Below, piece by piece: positions 41,899 through 50,791 of a stretch of DNA of 64,000 bases. The notes below the pieces were generated by a model. It did not search any database. It saw nothing but the letters and a program-made list of their open reading frames with translations, and was not told where the DNA came from. The stretch covers positions 2,065,001 through 2,129,000 of the forward strand of contig NZ_CP048286.1 of the NCBI RefSeq assembly GCF_010365285.1, read 5' to 3'. The translations under genes and the position numbers were made by a program. The DNA is from Paenibacillus rhizovicinus. GTDB lineage: Bacteria > Bacillota > Bacilli > Paenibacillales > Paenibacillaceae. Position 1 is the first letter of the stretch, and each line of letters starts with the position of its first letter.

Positions 41899-43755
41899 AT
41901 GACCGCCCGAACTCTCTTTCGAAACGCCACCATTCGCAAAAAAATGATGCTGCTCTTCCTCATTGCGACGATCGTGCCTATCGCCGCATCCATCGCCATT
42001 TCCTATCATGAAACGCGCTCGTCCATTACGAAAGAAGCCATATCGAAGAACAATCGCCTGCTCTCGCTCGGCAGCGCGAACATCGTCAACTACATGAACA
42101 ACATCAACCAAAAATCGCTTGCCGTCTATAACTCGATGAACGTGCCGCGCTCGCTTTACTACTTGCTGGAGCACAATCTGGAAGACGAAGCGTTCCCGAA
42201 CGGCATCAGCGACGTCATCGAGAACCGGAATCTCTTGAAGGACCACCTGTACAACATCTACCAGAGCATGAAGGAATTTTATAAAATCCGCCTCTACGTC
42301 GCCTCGCAGAACACGAGCTACCTGCTCTGGAACGACGACATCAAGGTCGGCAAGCATGAACCGGGCACGATTGCCATGGCGCCCAAAACCTATATCGAGC
42401 CTACGCATATCAGCCATAACTACGGCCTCCCTATCAAATCGCCGGTCAACGAAGAGCCTGTCTTCTCGCTCCATCGGCCCATCTTCCTGGCCCCCAGCGA
42501 CACGCAGCTCGCGGAGCTGACGATCGACGTCAAGGTCGGCGTGCTGAACGATTTGAACAGGCAGCTGTACGACGCGGGCAACGAGAAATTCTATATCGTG
42601 AACAGCGACGGCGCGATCGTGCTGTCGTCGGAGCCCGACTTTATCGGCAAACGTCTAGTTAACGACTGGTTTCACACGGTCACAGCTCCAACCTCCAACG
42701 CGGAACAGGGCCACTTCAAATGGAACGGCGGCGGCTTCAACGGCATGATTTTCTATCAGCAGGTCAAGACGAACTATATGAATTGGTATCTGATCAAGCA
42801 AACGCCCGACAGCCATCTCTACGCGACCGCAAATGAAACCGCTTTATTGAACATGTGGGTCGGCGCGCTCTGCCTTGCGGTCGCGGTCATCGCAACGCTC
42901 ATTATCTCGTACCGGTTCACGAAACCGCTGCTGAAGCTGATCGGCTACGTCAACAAGATCGATTCCGGCAACCTCGGCGTCCAAATCGATATCCGCAGCA
43001 ACGACGAGATCGGGCTGCTGGCGAAACGGTTCCGCTCCATGATGCAGACGATCAACAACCTGATCCTGAAGGAATACCGGCTCGAGCTCGCCAACAAGAC
43101 CATCCAGCTGAAGGCGCTGCAAGCGCAGGTCAACCCGCATTTCCTCTACAACGCGCTGCAATCCGTCGGTACCGTCGCGCTGCAGCAGGGCAACAAGAAC
43201 GTGTACGGTCTCATAGCCTCGCTCGGCAAAATGATGCGCTACCAGATGAACATGGCGGACGCCGAGGTCGAGCTCAGCCAGGAACTGGATTACGTGCAGG
43301 CGTATCTGGATTTGCAGAAAGAACGGTTCGACGCCTCGCTCGACGTCATCCTGATGATCGATGAACGGACGCGGTCGATTCGGATGCCGAAGATGATCGT
43401 GCAGCCGCTCGTAGAGAACTTCTTCAAGCACGGTTTCTCGCCGGGGGACCGGCCTGCCCGGCTCGTCATCGCCAGCTCGCTGAGCGACGAAGGCGCGCTG
43501 ACCATCGTGGTCTCGGATAATGGCAGCGGCATGGCGCCGCGGGAGATCGCCGCGCTCAACGCCGCGATTACGCAGGAATTCCGGGCGGAGGAAGAGGCGG
43601 AAGAGACCGGTTCCGGCATCGGCCTGCGCAATATTTTGTCGCGGCTTCGCCTATCGTTCAGGAAGGATGCTTCGCTGACCGTGCAGCAGCTGCATCCGCA
43701 CGGTTTCTCGGTTACGCTCCATATTCCGCACGCCCAGGAGGAGGAACAACGATGA
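41899..43755 (+). CDS. YesM-family sensor histidine kinase
   Basis: Membrane histidine kinase of 618 aa with ATG at 41899 after GAAGGAGG. Helix 1 lies near residues 14-36 and helix 2 near 318-338, enclosing a dCache-like sensor domain. A HAMP domain follows (YRFTKPLLKLIGYVNKIDSG). The phospho-acceptor is H414 in QVNPHFLYN. The ATP-binding domain shows FFKHGFSPGDRP, VVSDNGSGM and GSGIGLRNILSRL. It overlaps the response regulator by 4 nt. Divergent from the sugar importer, whose expression it likely controls. Confidence 0.94.
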   Translation: MTARTLFRNATIRKKMMLLFLIATIVPIAASIAISYHETRSSITKEAISKNNRLLSLGSANIVNYMNNINQKSLAVYNSMNVPRSLYYLLEHNLEDEAFPNGISDVIENRNLLKDHLYNIYQSMKEFYKIRLYVASQNTSYLLWNDDIKVGKHEPGTIAMAPKTYIEPTHISHNYGLPIKSPVNEEPVFSLHRPIFLAPSDTQLAELTIDVKVGVLNDLNRQLYDAGNEKFYIVNSDGAIVLSSEPDFIGKRLVNDWFHTVTAPTSNAEQGHFKWNGGGFNGMIFYQQVKTNYMNWYLIKQTPDSHLYATANETALLNMWVGALCLAVAVIATLIISYRFTKPLLKLIGYVNKIDSGNLGVQIDIRSNDEIGLLAKRFRSMMQTINNLILKEYRLELANKTIQLKALQAQVNPHFLYNALQSVGTVALQQGNKNVYGLIASLGKMMRYQMNMADAEVELSQELDYVQAYLDLQKERFDASLDVILMIDERTRSIRMPKMIVQPLVENFFKHGFSPGDRPARLVIASSLSDEGALTIVVSDNGSGMAPREIAALNAAITQEFRAEEEAEETGSGIGLRNILSRLRLSFRKDASLTVQQLHPHGFSVTLHIPHAQEEEQR

Positions 43756-45377
43756 AAGCCATCATCATCGACGACGAACGGCATGTGAGGGAAGCCGTTT
43801 CGCTGCTCGTCAACTGGTCTGAATACGGCATCGATACGGTATTGGAGGCCGACAACGGACAGACCGGCATCTCGCTCATCCAAGACGAACGGCCGGCGCT
43901 CGTGTTCACCGACATGATGATGCCGGTGCTCGGAGGCGAGCAGCTGATGGCGTGGGTCGCGGAGCATGCGCCCGCCAGCAAGGTGATCGTCATCAGCGGG
44001 CATGACAACTTCGCTTACGTGCGAACGGCCGTTCAATACGGGGGAATGGACTATATTCTGAAGCCGATCGATCCCGATCAGTTGAACAATGCGGTCGCGC
44101 GGGCCGTGGACAGCTGGCGTGCGGAGGAACGGGACCGCTCCCGCTCCCGCGGCATCGACATGGAGCTGAATCGGCTGAAGCCCGTATATGCGGAGCAGCA
44201 ATTCGGCGCGCTGTTGAAAGGCGCGGGCTCGGCGCAGGAATTCGCCGCCTCGCTTCGCGGACGCGCGGCCGAGGCTCCGCTCGCGGACATCCGGATCGCG
44301 GTGCTTGCGCTCGATTCCGCTCCCCCGGCGCTTACGGCCAAGTTCGGCCAAGACGGCGGCGACCTGCTCGCCTTCGCCGCGGCGAACATCGCGAACGAGC
44401 TGCTCGGCGCGCGCGGCTGCGGTCAGGCGTTCCGCCACAGCACCCACGCCCATCAGGAGATCGCGCTGCTGTTCTGGAGCGGAATGGACGACGTCTGCGG
44501 GCTGCTGGTCGAAATCAACGATGCGCTGCATGCGGCGTTCAAAGCCCGCTTTGCCTTCGGAGCCGGGCTGCCGGCGCCCTTTCCTCAAGGGCTGGCGGCT
44601 TCCTACCGCCAAGCGAGAACGGCTCTGCTGAAGCGGAACCTGCTGCAGAAAGGCAAGCATATCCACCTCTTCGCCCCGGAAGCCGCCGGGGATGCGGATC
44701 CCGCCCTGTTCTTCAGCGCGTACGAGGAACGCATCCGGCTCGCCGTGCAGAGCGGCGACATGGACGCCATTCGCAAAGCGCTGCAGCTCTGGTTCGACGC
44801 CTTGGACGTCAAGGCCAAGCTGACGCCGGAGCATCTGCTCTTATGGCGGCAGGAATTCCGGCTGGCGACGGCAATCTGGGAAGGCGCCGCGCAGCTGGCA
44901 GATACGGCAAGGCCCTATCCGGATCAGGCCGAAGAACCGATTCCCTTCGATGCGAACGGCGGCTTTGACTACGGGGCATGGAAGGAGACATTCGTTCGCG
45001 AGGCCATCGAAACCGCGAAGAGGCTGCAAGAAGGCGGCGGGAAAGGAAGCACGATCCGCGACATCGCCGCTTATATCGCCCAGTTCGCGCATGAGGATCT
45101 GACGCTGCAATCCATTTCGGACCGATTCCGCCTGAGCCGCGAATATATTTCGCGCAAATTCAAGCAGGAGCTGAACCAGAACGTTTCGGACTACATGACG
45201 ACCTGCCGGATCGACCGGGCGAAGATGCTGCTCGCGAGCCCGCATCTCAAAATCACCAAAATCGCGGAAATGGCGGGCTTCCAGGACGAGAAATATTTCA
45301 GCAAGGTGTTCAAGAAGTGGACCGGATCGACGCCGAGCGAATATCGCAAGCGGCTGTACAATGTCGATCGGCAGTAG
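43752..45377 (+). CDS. YesN/AraC-type response regulator
   Basis: Response regulator of 541 aa. Receiver domain at residues 1-120 with phospho-acceptor D54 (ALVFTDMMMPVLGG) and Lys in YILKPIDPDQL. A long middle region is typical of YesN. The C-terminal AraC DNA-binding domain has LTLQSISDRFRLSREYISRK and ITKIAEMAGFQDEKYFSKVF. Coupled to the kinase by a 4-nt overlap. Confidence 0.94.
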   Translation: MKAIIIDDERHVREAVSLLVNWSEYGIDTVLEADNGQTGISLIQDERPALVFTDMMMPVLGGEQLMAWVAEHAPASKVIVISGHDNFAYVRTAVQYGGMDYILKPIDPDQLNNAVARAVDSWRAEERDRSRSRGIDMELNRLKPVYAEQQFGALLKGAGSAQEFAASLRGRAAEAPLADIRIAVLALDSAPPALTAKFGQDGGDLLAFAAANIANELLGARGCGQAFRHSTHAHQEIALLFWSGMDDVCGLLVEINDALHAAFKARFAFGAGLPAPFPQGLAASYRQARTALLKRNLLQKGKHIHLFAPEAAGDADPALFFSAYEERIRLAVQSGDMDAIRKALQLWFDALDVKAKLTPEHLLLWRQEFRLATAIWEGAAQLADTARPYPDQAEEPIPFDANGGFDYGAWKETFVREAIETAKRLQEGGGKGSTIRDIAAYIAQFAHEDLTLQSISDRFRLSREYISRKFKQELNQNVSDYMTTCRIDRAKMLLASPHLKITKIAEMAGFQDEKYFSKVFKKWTGSTPSEYRKRLYNVDRQ

Positions 45378-45512
45378 GCAGTACGCATTAGGCAGTGCGC
45401 AGCAGGACGGGCATGCAACTTATTATCCAATTTTTGCGTTCTTAAGGATTAGTACTGCCAGATAGAAGGTTCTGCAGTCTTACAACCGAGTTGCAGGGAG
45501 CGTGCCGTTTCA

Positions 45513-46895
45513 ATGCTGTTCAATACATACGTATTTATATTCGCCTTCTGGCCCGTTACCGTGGCCGTCTATTTCCTTCTGAACCGATTCCGCTTCACCC
45601 TGGCCGCCAAATGCTCGCTGACGCTCTCCTCGCTCTTCTTCTACAGCTGGTGGAACGCGCTCTATCTGCCGCTCATTCTAGGCTCGATCGCGTTCAACTA
45701 CACCTTCGGCAGGCTTATTCAAGCCCGGTCCGGGACGAAGCGGGGCAAACCGCTGCTCATCGCCGGCATCGGCGGCAATCTGCTGCTGCTCGGGTACTAC
45801 AAGTATGCCGACTTCTTCCTTGGCAGCCTGTCGGACTTGACCGGACATGCTTTCCCGGTGCTCCATCTCATTCTGCCGCTCGGCATCAGCTTCTTCACCT
45901 TCACGCAAATCGCTTATCTCGTGGACGCCTACAGAGGCAAAGCGAGCGAATACAACCTCGTCAGCTACATGCTGTTCGTGACGTTCTACCCCCATCTCAT
46001 CGCCGGACCGATTCTGCATCACAGCGAGATGATGCCGCAGTTCGACCGGCTGCGCAACAAAGTCTGGCAGTGGGGCAATGCATCCCGGGGCGTGTACATC
46101 TTCTGCATCGGCCTATACAAGAAGGTCGTTATCGCCGACACCTTCGCCGAAGCGGCGAACGACGGCTTCGCGAGCGCGACGCATTTCTTCGCCACCTGGA
46201 CCGCATCGCTGTCGTATACGTTCCAGCTGTATTTTGACTTCAGCGGCTATACCGACATGGCGATCGGCGCGGCGCTCCTGTTCAACATCAAGCTGCCGCA
46301 AAATTTCAATTCGCCGTACAAAGCGACCAGCATCCAGGACTTCTGGCGGCGCTGGCATATGACGCTGAGCCGCTTCCTGCGGGATTACATCTATATTCCG
46401 CTTGGCGGCAACCGGCGCGGCGAAGCGGTCATGCTGCGCAATCTCGTCATCACGTTCCTGCTCGGGGGCTTATGGCACGGGGCGGGCTGGACGTTTATTT
46501 TCTGGGGCTTGCTGCATGGAGTCGGACAAGTCGTTCACCGCTTCTGGGGCAAGCTCGGCCGACCGCTGCCGGTCTGGCTCGCTTGGTTCGTCACGTTCAT
46601 GTTCATCAATGTCACGTGGGTGTTCTTCCGCGCCGACAGCTGGGGACAGGCGCTGCGCATTCTGAAAGGCATGGCCGGACTGCAGGGCATTTCGCTCGTC
46701 GATTTGAAGACGCTCGCACCGACGCTTCTTCTGCTCGCGCTCTTCCTGCCGATCGTGCTGGCGTTCAACAATTCGTCGCAGCTGAACGACGCCTTCCGTC
46801 CGACTTGGCGCACGGCCGCCGCCATCGCGATGCTCTTCGTCTTCTCGCTGCTCTACTTCAACCGCATCAGCGAGTTTCTGTATTTCAACTTTTAG
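45513..46895 (+). CDS. MBOAT-family O-acyltransferase (AlgI/DltB type)
   Basis: Polytopic membrane acyltransferase of 460 aa. It typically moves an acyl group across the membrane for acetylation of an exopolysaccharide or wall polymer. Many hydrophobic segments; the MBOAT signature is YFDFSGYTDMAIGAALLFNI, QDFWRRWHMTLSRFLRDYIY, IPLGGNRRGE, and the catalytic His H322 in GGLWHGAGWTFIFWGLLHG. An AGGGAG site precedes the ATG. The next gene, 18 nt later, encodes the SGNH partner. Confidence 0.93.
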   Translation: MLFNTYVFIFAFWPVTVAVYFLLNRFRFTLAAKCSLTLSSLFFYSWWNALYLPLILGSIAFNYTFGRLIQARSGTKRGKPLLIAGIGGNLLLLGYYKYADFFLGSLSDLTGHAFPVLHLILPLGISFFTFTQIAYLVDAYRGKASEYNLVSYMLFVTFYPHLIAGPILHHSEMMPQFDRLRNKVWQWGNASRGVYIFCIGLYKKVVIADTFAEAANDGFASATHFFATWTASLSYTFQLYFDFSGYTDMAIGAALLFNIKLPQNFNSPYKATSIQDFWRRWHMTLSRFLRDYIYIPLGGNRRGEAVMLRNLVITFLLGGLWHGAGWTFIFWGLLHGVGQVVHRFWGKLGRPLPVWLAWFVTFMFINVTWVFFRADSWGQALRILKGMAGLQGISLVDLKTLAPTLLLLALFLPIVLAFNNSSQLNDAFRPTWRTAAAIAMLFVFSLLYFNRISEFLYFNF

Positions 46896-46913
46896 AGAGG
46901 CCGGTGAACGTCC

Positions 46914-48470
46914 GTGCAGACTCCTGCTCCCATTCCCAATCAACGCCCGCCTGGCACGCAGCCTGCGTCCGCCCCGGCTTCCCGGCCTTCGCCGCGGCCA
47001 ACCCGGGTAACGGCCCGGGCCGCCAAGCGCATGCTCGCCCGGACCGCACTGCTCGCCGTCCTCTTCGCGCTGCTGGCATCGCTGATCACCTACGCGGTGG
47101 ATCCGCTGCAGTTCTATCATAAGCCGTTCGGCTACAAGCCGGTTTTCTCGTCCGAACAGCGCTACCAGAACCCGGGGCTCGCCCTTCATTACGATTACGA
47201 TACGATCATCATCGGTACCTCGATGACGGAGAACTTCCTGCCTTCCGAAGTCGATAAGGCGCTCGGCGGCAAGACGCTGAAGCTGTCGATCCGAGGTTCG
47301 ACGGCGGACGAGCAGTACAAGATCGCGCAGCTCGCGATCAAGACCGGCAAGGTGAAGCGGGTCCTGTGGGGACTCGATTATTTTGCGCTCAAGACCGGCG
47401 ACCAGGAAGCGGCAGGACCTTTTCCCGATTACCTCTATGACGACAACCACTGGAACGATTATCGGTATTTGCTGAATTACAGCGTCTATGGCCAGTTGTT
47501 CAAAGGGATCTTCAAGCAGCTGGAGGGCACGGCGCCTCAAAGCCTGGAGAAGCTGTACAACTGGAACGACAGCGTGCTATTCGGCAAACGTCTCGTGCTG
47601 GCGGATTATCGGAAGGCCGCCAATGAGGAAGCGTATTTCGGATTGAACGAGGAACCGCTCGATGTAATCAAGGATCATTTCAATGCCCAGGTGCTGTCGC
47701 TCGTGAAGGCCAATCCGGACGTGGACTTTATTTTCTACTACCCGCCGTACAGCGTGCTCCGCGAGGCCGTTTGGTCTGCGACCAACGAGGAGCGTTACCG
47801 GAATCAGCTGGCCATGGACGTCTGGATGTTCCAACAATTCAATGCGCTGCCGAATGCCAAAGTATACGATTTCCAAACCGCAGGCGATTGGACGTATAAT
47901 CTCGATCTGTACAAAGACCTCTCGCACCATAACCAAGCGGTAAATACGCAAATTGCCGAAGCCATCGGCAAGGACGATCCCCGCTATCGGATGACCGAGG
48001 CGAACGCGCAGGCGTTGTCGGATGAACTGACCGAGCAAGTTCGAACGCTGACGATGACTGCGGACGGCGACCCGAAGATCGTTCAGGTGTTCGTCGGCAG
48101 CGGGGGCGAAGCCGCAGTCGCGAAAGAAGCCGAATTCAGCAACCGCGTCATTCCGGGCGACGGCGAGGTGCTCGTTCCCGCCAAGGAAGCCGCGGCCGCG
48201 CTCGGCGCGACGTTCGACTGGAACCAAGAGGCGAAGACGCTCGTCATGGCGCGCGGGAATACCCGCATCACCATGCAGCTCAATAAGGCGATGGCGGCCG
48301 TAAAAGACAGCGGCAACATCGAGCTGTCCTATCCGCCTACGCTCGCCGGCGGCAAGACGCATGTCCCGCTGCTGCAGCTGGCCGAGCTGCTCGGATACAG
48401 CGTGATGCCCGTTCAGCCGAACAGCTGGAGCTTGCGCTATACGCTGACGGCGGGCGCGATTGGGAAGTGA
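46914..48470 (+). CDS. AlgX/DltD-like SGNH protein fused to a stalk (copper-amine-oxidase-N-like) domain
   Basis: Membrane-anchored protein of 518 aa, the likely partner of the MBOAT acyltransferase. A Pro-rich cytosolic N-terminus (~40 residues) precedes one helix (TALLAVLFALLASLITYAV). The outer domain has SGNH-type features: IIIGTSMTENF with S103 as candidate nucleophile and D335-x-x-H338 in LYKDLSHHNQ. Residues ~395-515 form a stalk-type domain (DGEVLVPAKEAAAALGATFD, ITMQLNKAMAAV, HVPLLQLAELLGYSV). The fusion may place the catalytic domain in the wall (inference). GTG at 46914 is used; spacing from AGAGAGG is long, so the start is not certain. Confidence 0.83.
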   Translation: MQTPAPIPNQRPPGTQPASAPASRPSPRPTRVTARAAKRMLARTALLAVLFALLASLITYAVDPLQFYHKPFGYKPVFSSEQRYQNPGLALHYDYDTIIIGTSMTENFLPSEVDKALGGKTLKLSIRGSTADEQYKIAQLAIKTGKVKRVLWGLDYFALKTGDQEAAGPFPDYLYDDNHWNDYRYLLNYSVYGQLFKGIFKQLEGTAPQSLEKLYNWNDSVLFGKRLVLADYRKAANEEAYFGLNEEPLDVIKDHFNAQVLSLVKANPDVDFIFYYPPYSVLREAVWSATNEERYRNQLAMDVWMFQQFNALPNAKVYDFQTAGDWTYNLDLYKDLSHHNQAVNTQIAEAIGKDDPRYRMTEANAQALSDELTEQVRTLTMTADGDPKIVQVFVGSGGEAAVAKEAEFSNRVIPGDGEVLVPAKEAAAALGATFDWNQEAKTLVMARGNTRITMQLNKAMAAVKDSGNIELSYPPTLAGGKTHVPLLQLAELLGYSVMPVQPNSWSLRYTLTAGAIGK

Positions 48471-48474
48471 ATGA

Positions 48475-48516
48475 AACGAAGGTCCTGTCCGACATGCATC
48501 GGCAGGACCTTCGTTT
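48475..48516 (+). terminator. Rho-independent terminator after the MBOAT/SGNH operon
   Basis: AAACGAAGGTCCTG/CAGGACCTTCGTTT stem with an inner CCGA/TCGG pairing, followed by a T-rich stretch. Confidence 0.92.
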
Positions 48517-48554
48517 GTCTATGGCGTCCTTCGGACGATGGACGCTTAATTGCT

Positions 48555-48748
48555 CTGTCTTGGCGACAAGTTTTCGGGCGCCTCGGGCTGGGTTGGCGCC
48601 AGGTTCCTGTCGCGGCGACAGCTTTTCAGGCGCCTCGGGCTGCTTGGCGCCAGATTTCTGTCGCTGCGACAGCTTTTCGGCCGCTTCGGGCTGCTTTGGC
48701 GCCAAATTCCTGTCGCGGCGACAGCTTTTAGGCTGCTCCGGGCCAGCC
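48555..48748. repeat. Tandem repeat of ~51-52 bp, about 3.8 units, two hairpins per unit
   Basis: Each unit has CTGTCGCGGCGACAG (perfect palindrome with a central base) followed by CTTTT, then GGCGCC...GGCGCC. Units start at 48555, 48604, 48655 and 48707; the last is truncated. Confidence 0.9.
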
Positions 48749-48771
48749 AGCCGTCAATTCCGCCGCCGCGT

Positions 48772-50271
48772 TTATTTCGTAATCGCGATCCGATTATCCT
48801 CCTTGATCCATTCGACATGCGCGCCAAGCGATTCGCTGATGACGCGCAACGGTACGTAAGCCGTATCGCTTAGAATAAATGGCTCCGTTTCAAGTTGGGC
48901 GGTTTTTCCTCCCACGGTCGTCGTCCCTTTGTTGAAATCCACCGCAATCGTCGCGGCCGCATCGTCTGCTGCACCGGTCTGCCGCTTCATGGTGACTGTC
49001 TTGATATTCGCATCCCACGTTACTTTCGCTCCCAATTGCTCGAATATAGATCGCATCGGGATGAACGCCTGCGCATTTCGTATGATGACCCCATTGCTCA
49101 GCGCCACGGTTTGGCCGTTCAATTGCACCGTTACCGGCGGCTGCATCGCGATCGGCGCATCATGCATGTAATCGTAGCCGCCCGTTCCTTGTTCGGCCAG
49201 CTTATTAATGCCCCAGCCCAGCATCGCGCCGTTATTCCGCTGCATGATGATATGCCGGCTGCCGGCTTCGACCTTGACGATATTCTCGGCGAGAAGCCTG
49301 AATTTGGCATCGGCCGGAAGCGATTCCCGGTCGATGGAAGTTTCATAAATCTCTCCGTTCTCGGTCCACGCGATTAGCGAACGTTCCACCAAGAAGACCT
49401 CTTTGACATGGCCGACGCCATTCAGGAGCACAGGCGTTTTCTGCTCATGCAGCACCGTTCCATCCGAGAACCCGGTCCGTGTATCCCCCCAAAACCATAC
49501 TCTGCCCCGCTTGTCGACCGCCGCGTTCGAATAGCCGTCCGTCCGAATGAGCTGAATGTCCTTCAGCGGCTGCATCAAGGTGACCGCCGCAGGGTCGGAC
49601 GACGCCCAGCTTGCATTCTCGCTCGCCGGGAAGACTTGCACCGTGCCGTCTGCCAGCAGCGCGTAATTACCGGCAGCCGACTTTACTTTGCCTGCGGTCT
49701 TCACGGCGGAGATGGACTCCAAATCCCGGTCGCTTGACCACAGCGTGCCGTCATTCTTCAAGAAGAGCAGCACCTGATTACCGTCCGAATTGGAGTAGTA
49801 AGACGTCACGGCGACGACATTCCGAAGATTATCCACAGGCGCAATCGCCTCCCAATCCAATTGACCTTCATCGGTCCGAGGAATGGCGTAAACATCTCCG
49901 TCCTGCTCCAAGGCTAGCAATTCATGGCCCGTATCGAAAACCGCGGACAGCTCGCGCAGCTTCGGAATCACTGCTGATGTCGCGACGGCTGTATTCGTGA
50001 ATGTCCAATGCCAGACCGATAAATCCTTCTTCATGACGATACCGTCGTCGAACGATGCGATCACGTCGCTCAGGCCGGGTACCTGCGTCGGCACTGGATG
50101 GTTACCTCCCCATATCCAATACGTTCCGTCTGACTTTATCAATGATTCGGCAGCAAAATCCGCAATGGTGGAAGGCGGGGCGCTCTCCGCCAAAGCAGTC
50201 ATTCCCGTGCATCCCGCCAGCACGGTTCCCAAAATCAAACCCGCCACAGCCTTTCGTTTCATTATCATCAA
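48772..50271 (-). CDS. RCC1-like repeat lipoprotein with C-terminal stalk (copper-amine-oxidase-N-like) domain
   Basis: Secreted lipoprotein of 499 aa. TTG at 50271 is preferred because GGAGGGAG lies 9 nt upstream. Lipobox VLAGC with C21. Residues ~40-370 carry RCC1-like propeller motifs of the form LIKSDGTYWIWGG, LFLKNDGTLWSSD, NYALLADGTVQVF, AVDKRGRVWFWGD and HIIMQRNNGAMLGWGINKLA. The last ~120 residues form a stalk domain (AFIPMRSIFEQLGAKVTWDA and AYVPLRVISESLGAHVEW). Function unknown; a surface binding role is plausible. Confidence 0.85.
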   Translation of the reverse strand: MMIMKRKAVAGLILGTVLAGCTGMTALAESAPPSTIADFAAESLIKSDGTYWIWGGNHPVPTQVPGLSDVIASFDDGIVMKKDLSVWHWTFTNTAVATSAVIPKLRELSAVFDTGHELLALEQDGDVYAIPRTDEGQLDWEAIAPVDNLRNVVAVTSYYSNSDGNQVLLFLKNDGTLWSSDRDLESISAVKTAGKVKSAAGNYALLADGTVQVFPASENASWASSDPAAVTLMQPLKDIQLIRTDGYSNAAVDKRGRVWFWGDTRTGFSDGTVLHEQKTPVLLNGVGHVKEVFLVERSLIAWTENGEIYETSIDRESLPADAKFRLLAENIVKVEAGSRHIIMQRNNGAMLGWGINKLAEQGTGGYDYMHDAPIAMQPPVTVQLNGQTVALSNGVIIRNAQAFIPMRSIFEQLGAKVTWDANIKTVTMKRQTGAADDAAATIAVDFNKGTTTVGGKTAQLETEPFILSDTAYVPLRVISESLGAHVEWIKEDNRIAITK

Positions 50272-50412
50272 TCCATTGCACTCCCTCCAGCATGTTGGAC
50301 ATGGCAGACTTTGGAACGTCCGGCTTGTCTTTTCCTCTGACGGTACCCGAAGGAAGAAGGTTGCAGCCCTGTGGTGCAATAAGCCGCGCTTCCGCCCCCG
50401 GCAATAACAAAA

Positions 50413-50443
50413 CAAAGCGCCCGGCAGATCGCCGGACGCTTTG
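50413..50443 (-). terminator. Terminator after the 72-aa protein gene
   Basis: CAAAGCG-CCGGC/GCCGG-CGCTTTG stem with mismatch, followed on the minus strand by TTTTGTTATT. Confidence 0.8.
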
Positions 50444-50471
50444 CTTGTCGAATCCTTACGGCGCCGTTCGC

Positions 50472-50690
50472 TTACGCGCTGCAGCCTTCGCATTCGTAGT
50501 ATTGATTGCCTGTCGTTTCCTTCGCTTCAAGCACCTTGCCGATTACGATATCGCTCAGTTCCATGAATTCAAAATCTGCGACCTTCGCGTGAACGGCGGC
50601 GCGCGCTTCTTCTTCGCTCTTGCCGATCCAACTGAACGTTGCCTGCTTCCCCGTGGACGGTACTTCGTATTCGAACAGATAGCGTGTCAT
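50472..50690 (-). CDS. Small conserved-looking hypothetical protein
   Basis: Product of 72 aa with an excellent AAAGGAG site. No signal peptide or helix. Starts TRYLFEYEVPSTGKQATFSW and ends YYECEGCSA, with two late Cys that could bind metal or a thiol. Family not recognised. It lies between the RCC1-like lipoprotein gene and the response regulator gene, with its own terminator. Confidence 0.75.
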   Translation of the reverse strand: MTRYLFEYEVPSTGKQATFSWIGKSEEEARAAVHAKVADFEFMELSDIVIGKVLEAKETTGNQYYECEGCSA

Positions 50691-50791
50691 AATAATCGTC
50701 TCCTTTATCCTATCGTCGGGCTGTCTCTCTCTACTCTAGTATACCACGAAACGGCCGTCGCCTACCAAACTGCGCACCCGCTAACATACGA

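Larger units (their letters stand above)
48471..48771. other. Gap between convergent genes: terminator and 51-bp tandem repeats
   Basis: No credible gene. It holds a terminator (48475-48516) and about 3.8 tandem units (48555-48748). Small frames across the repeats are repeat by-products. Confidence 0.8.

Noticed and set aside
48337..48827. Overlapping frames across the 51-bp repeats
   Set aside because: Unit length of 51-52 bp breaks frames, and the predicted proteins are repeat translations overlapping real genes.
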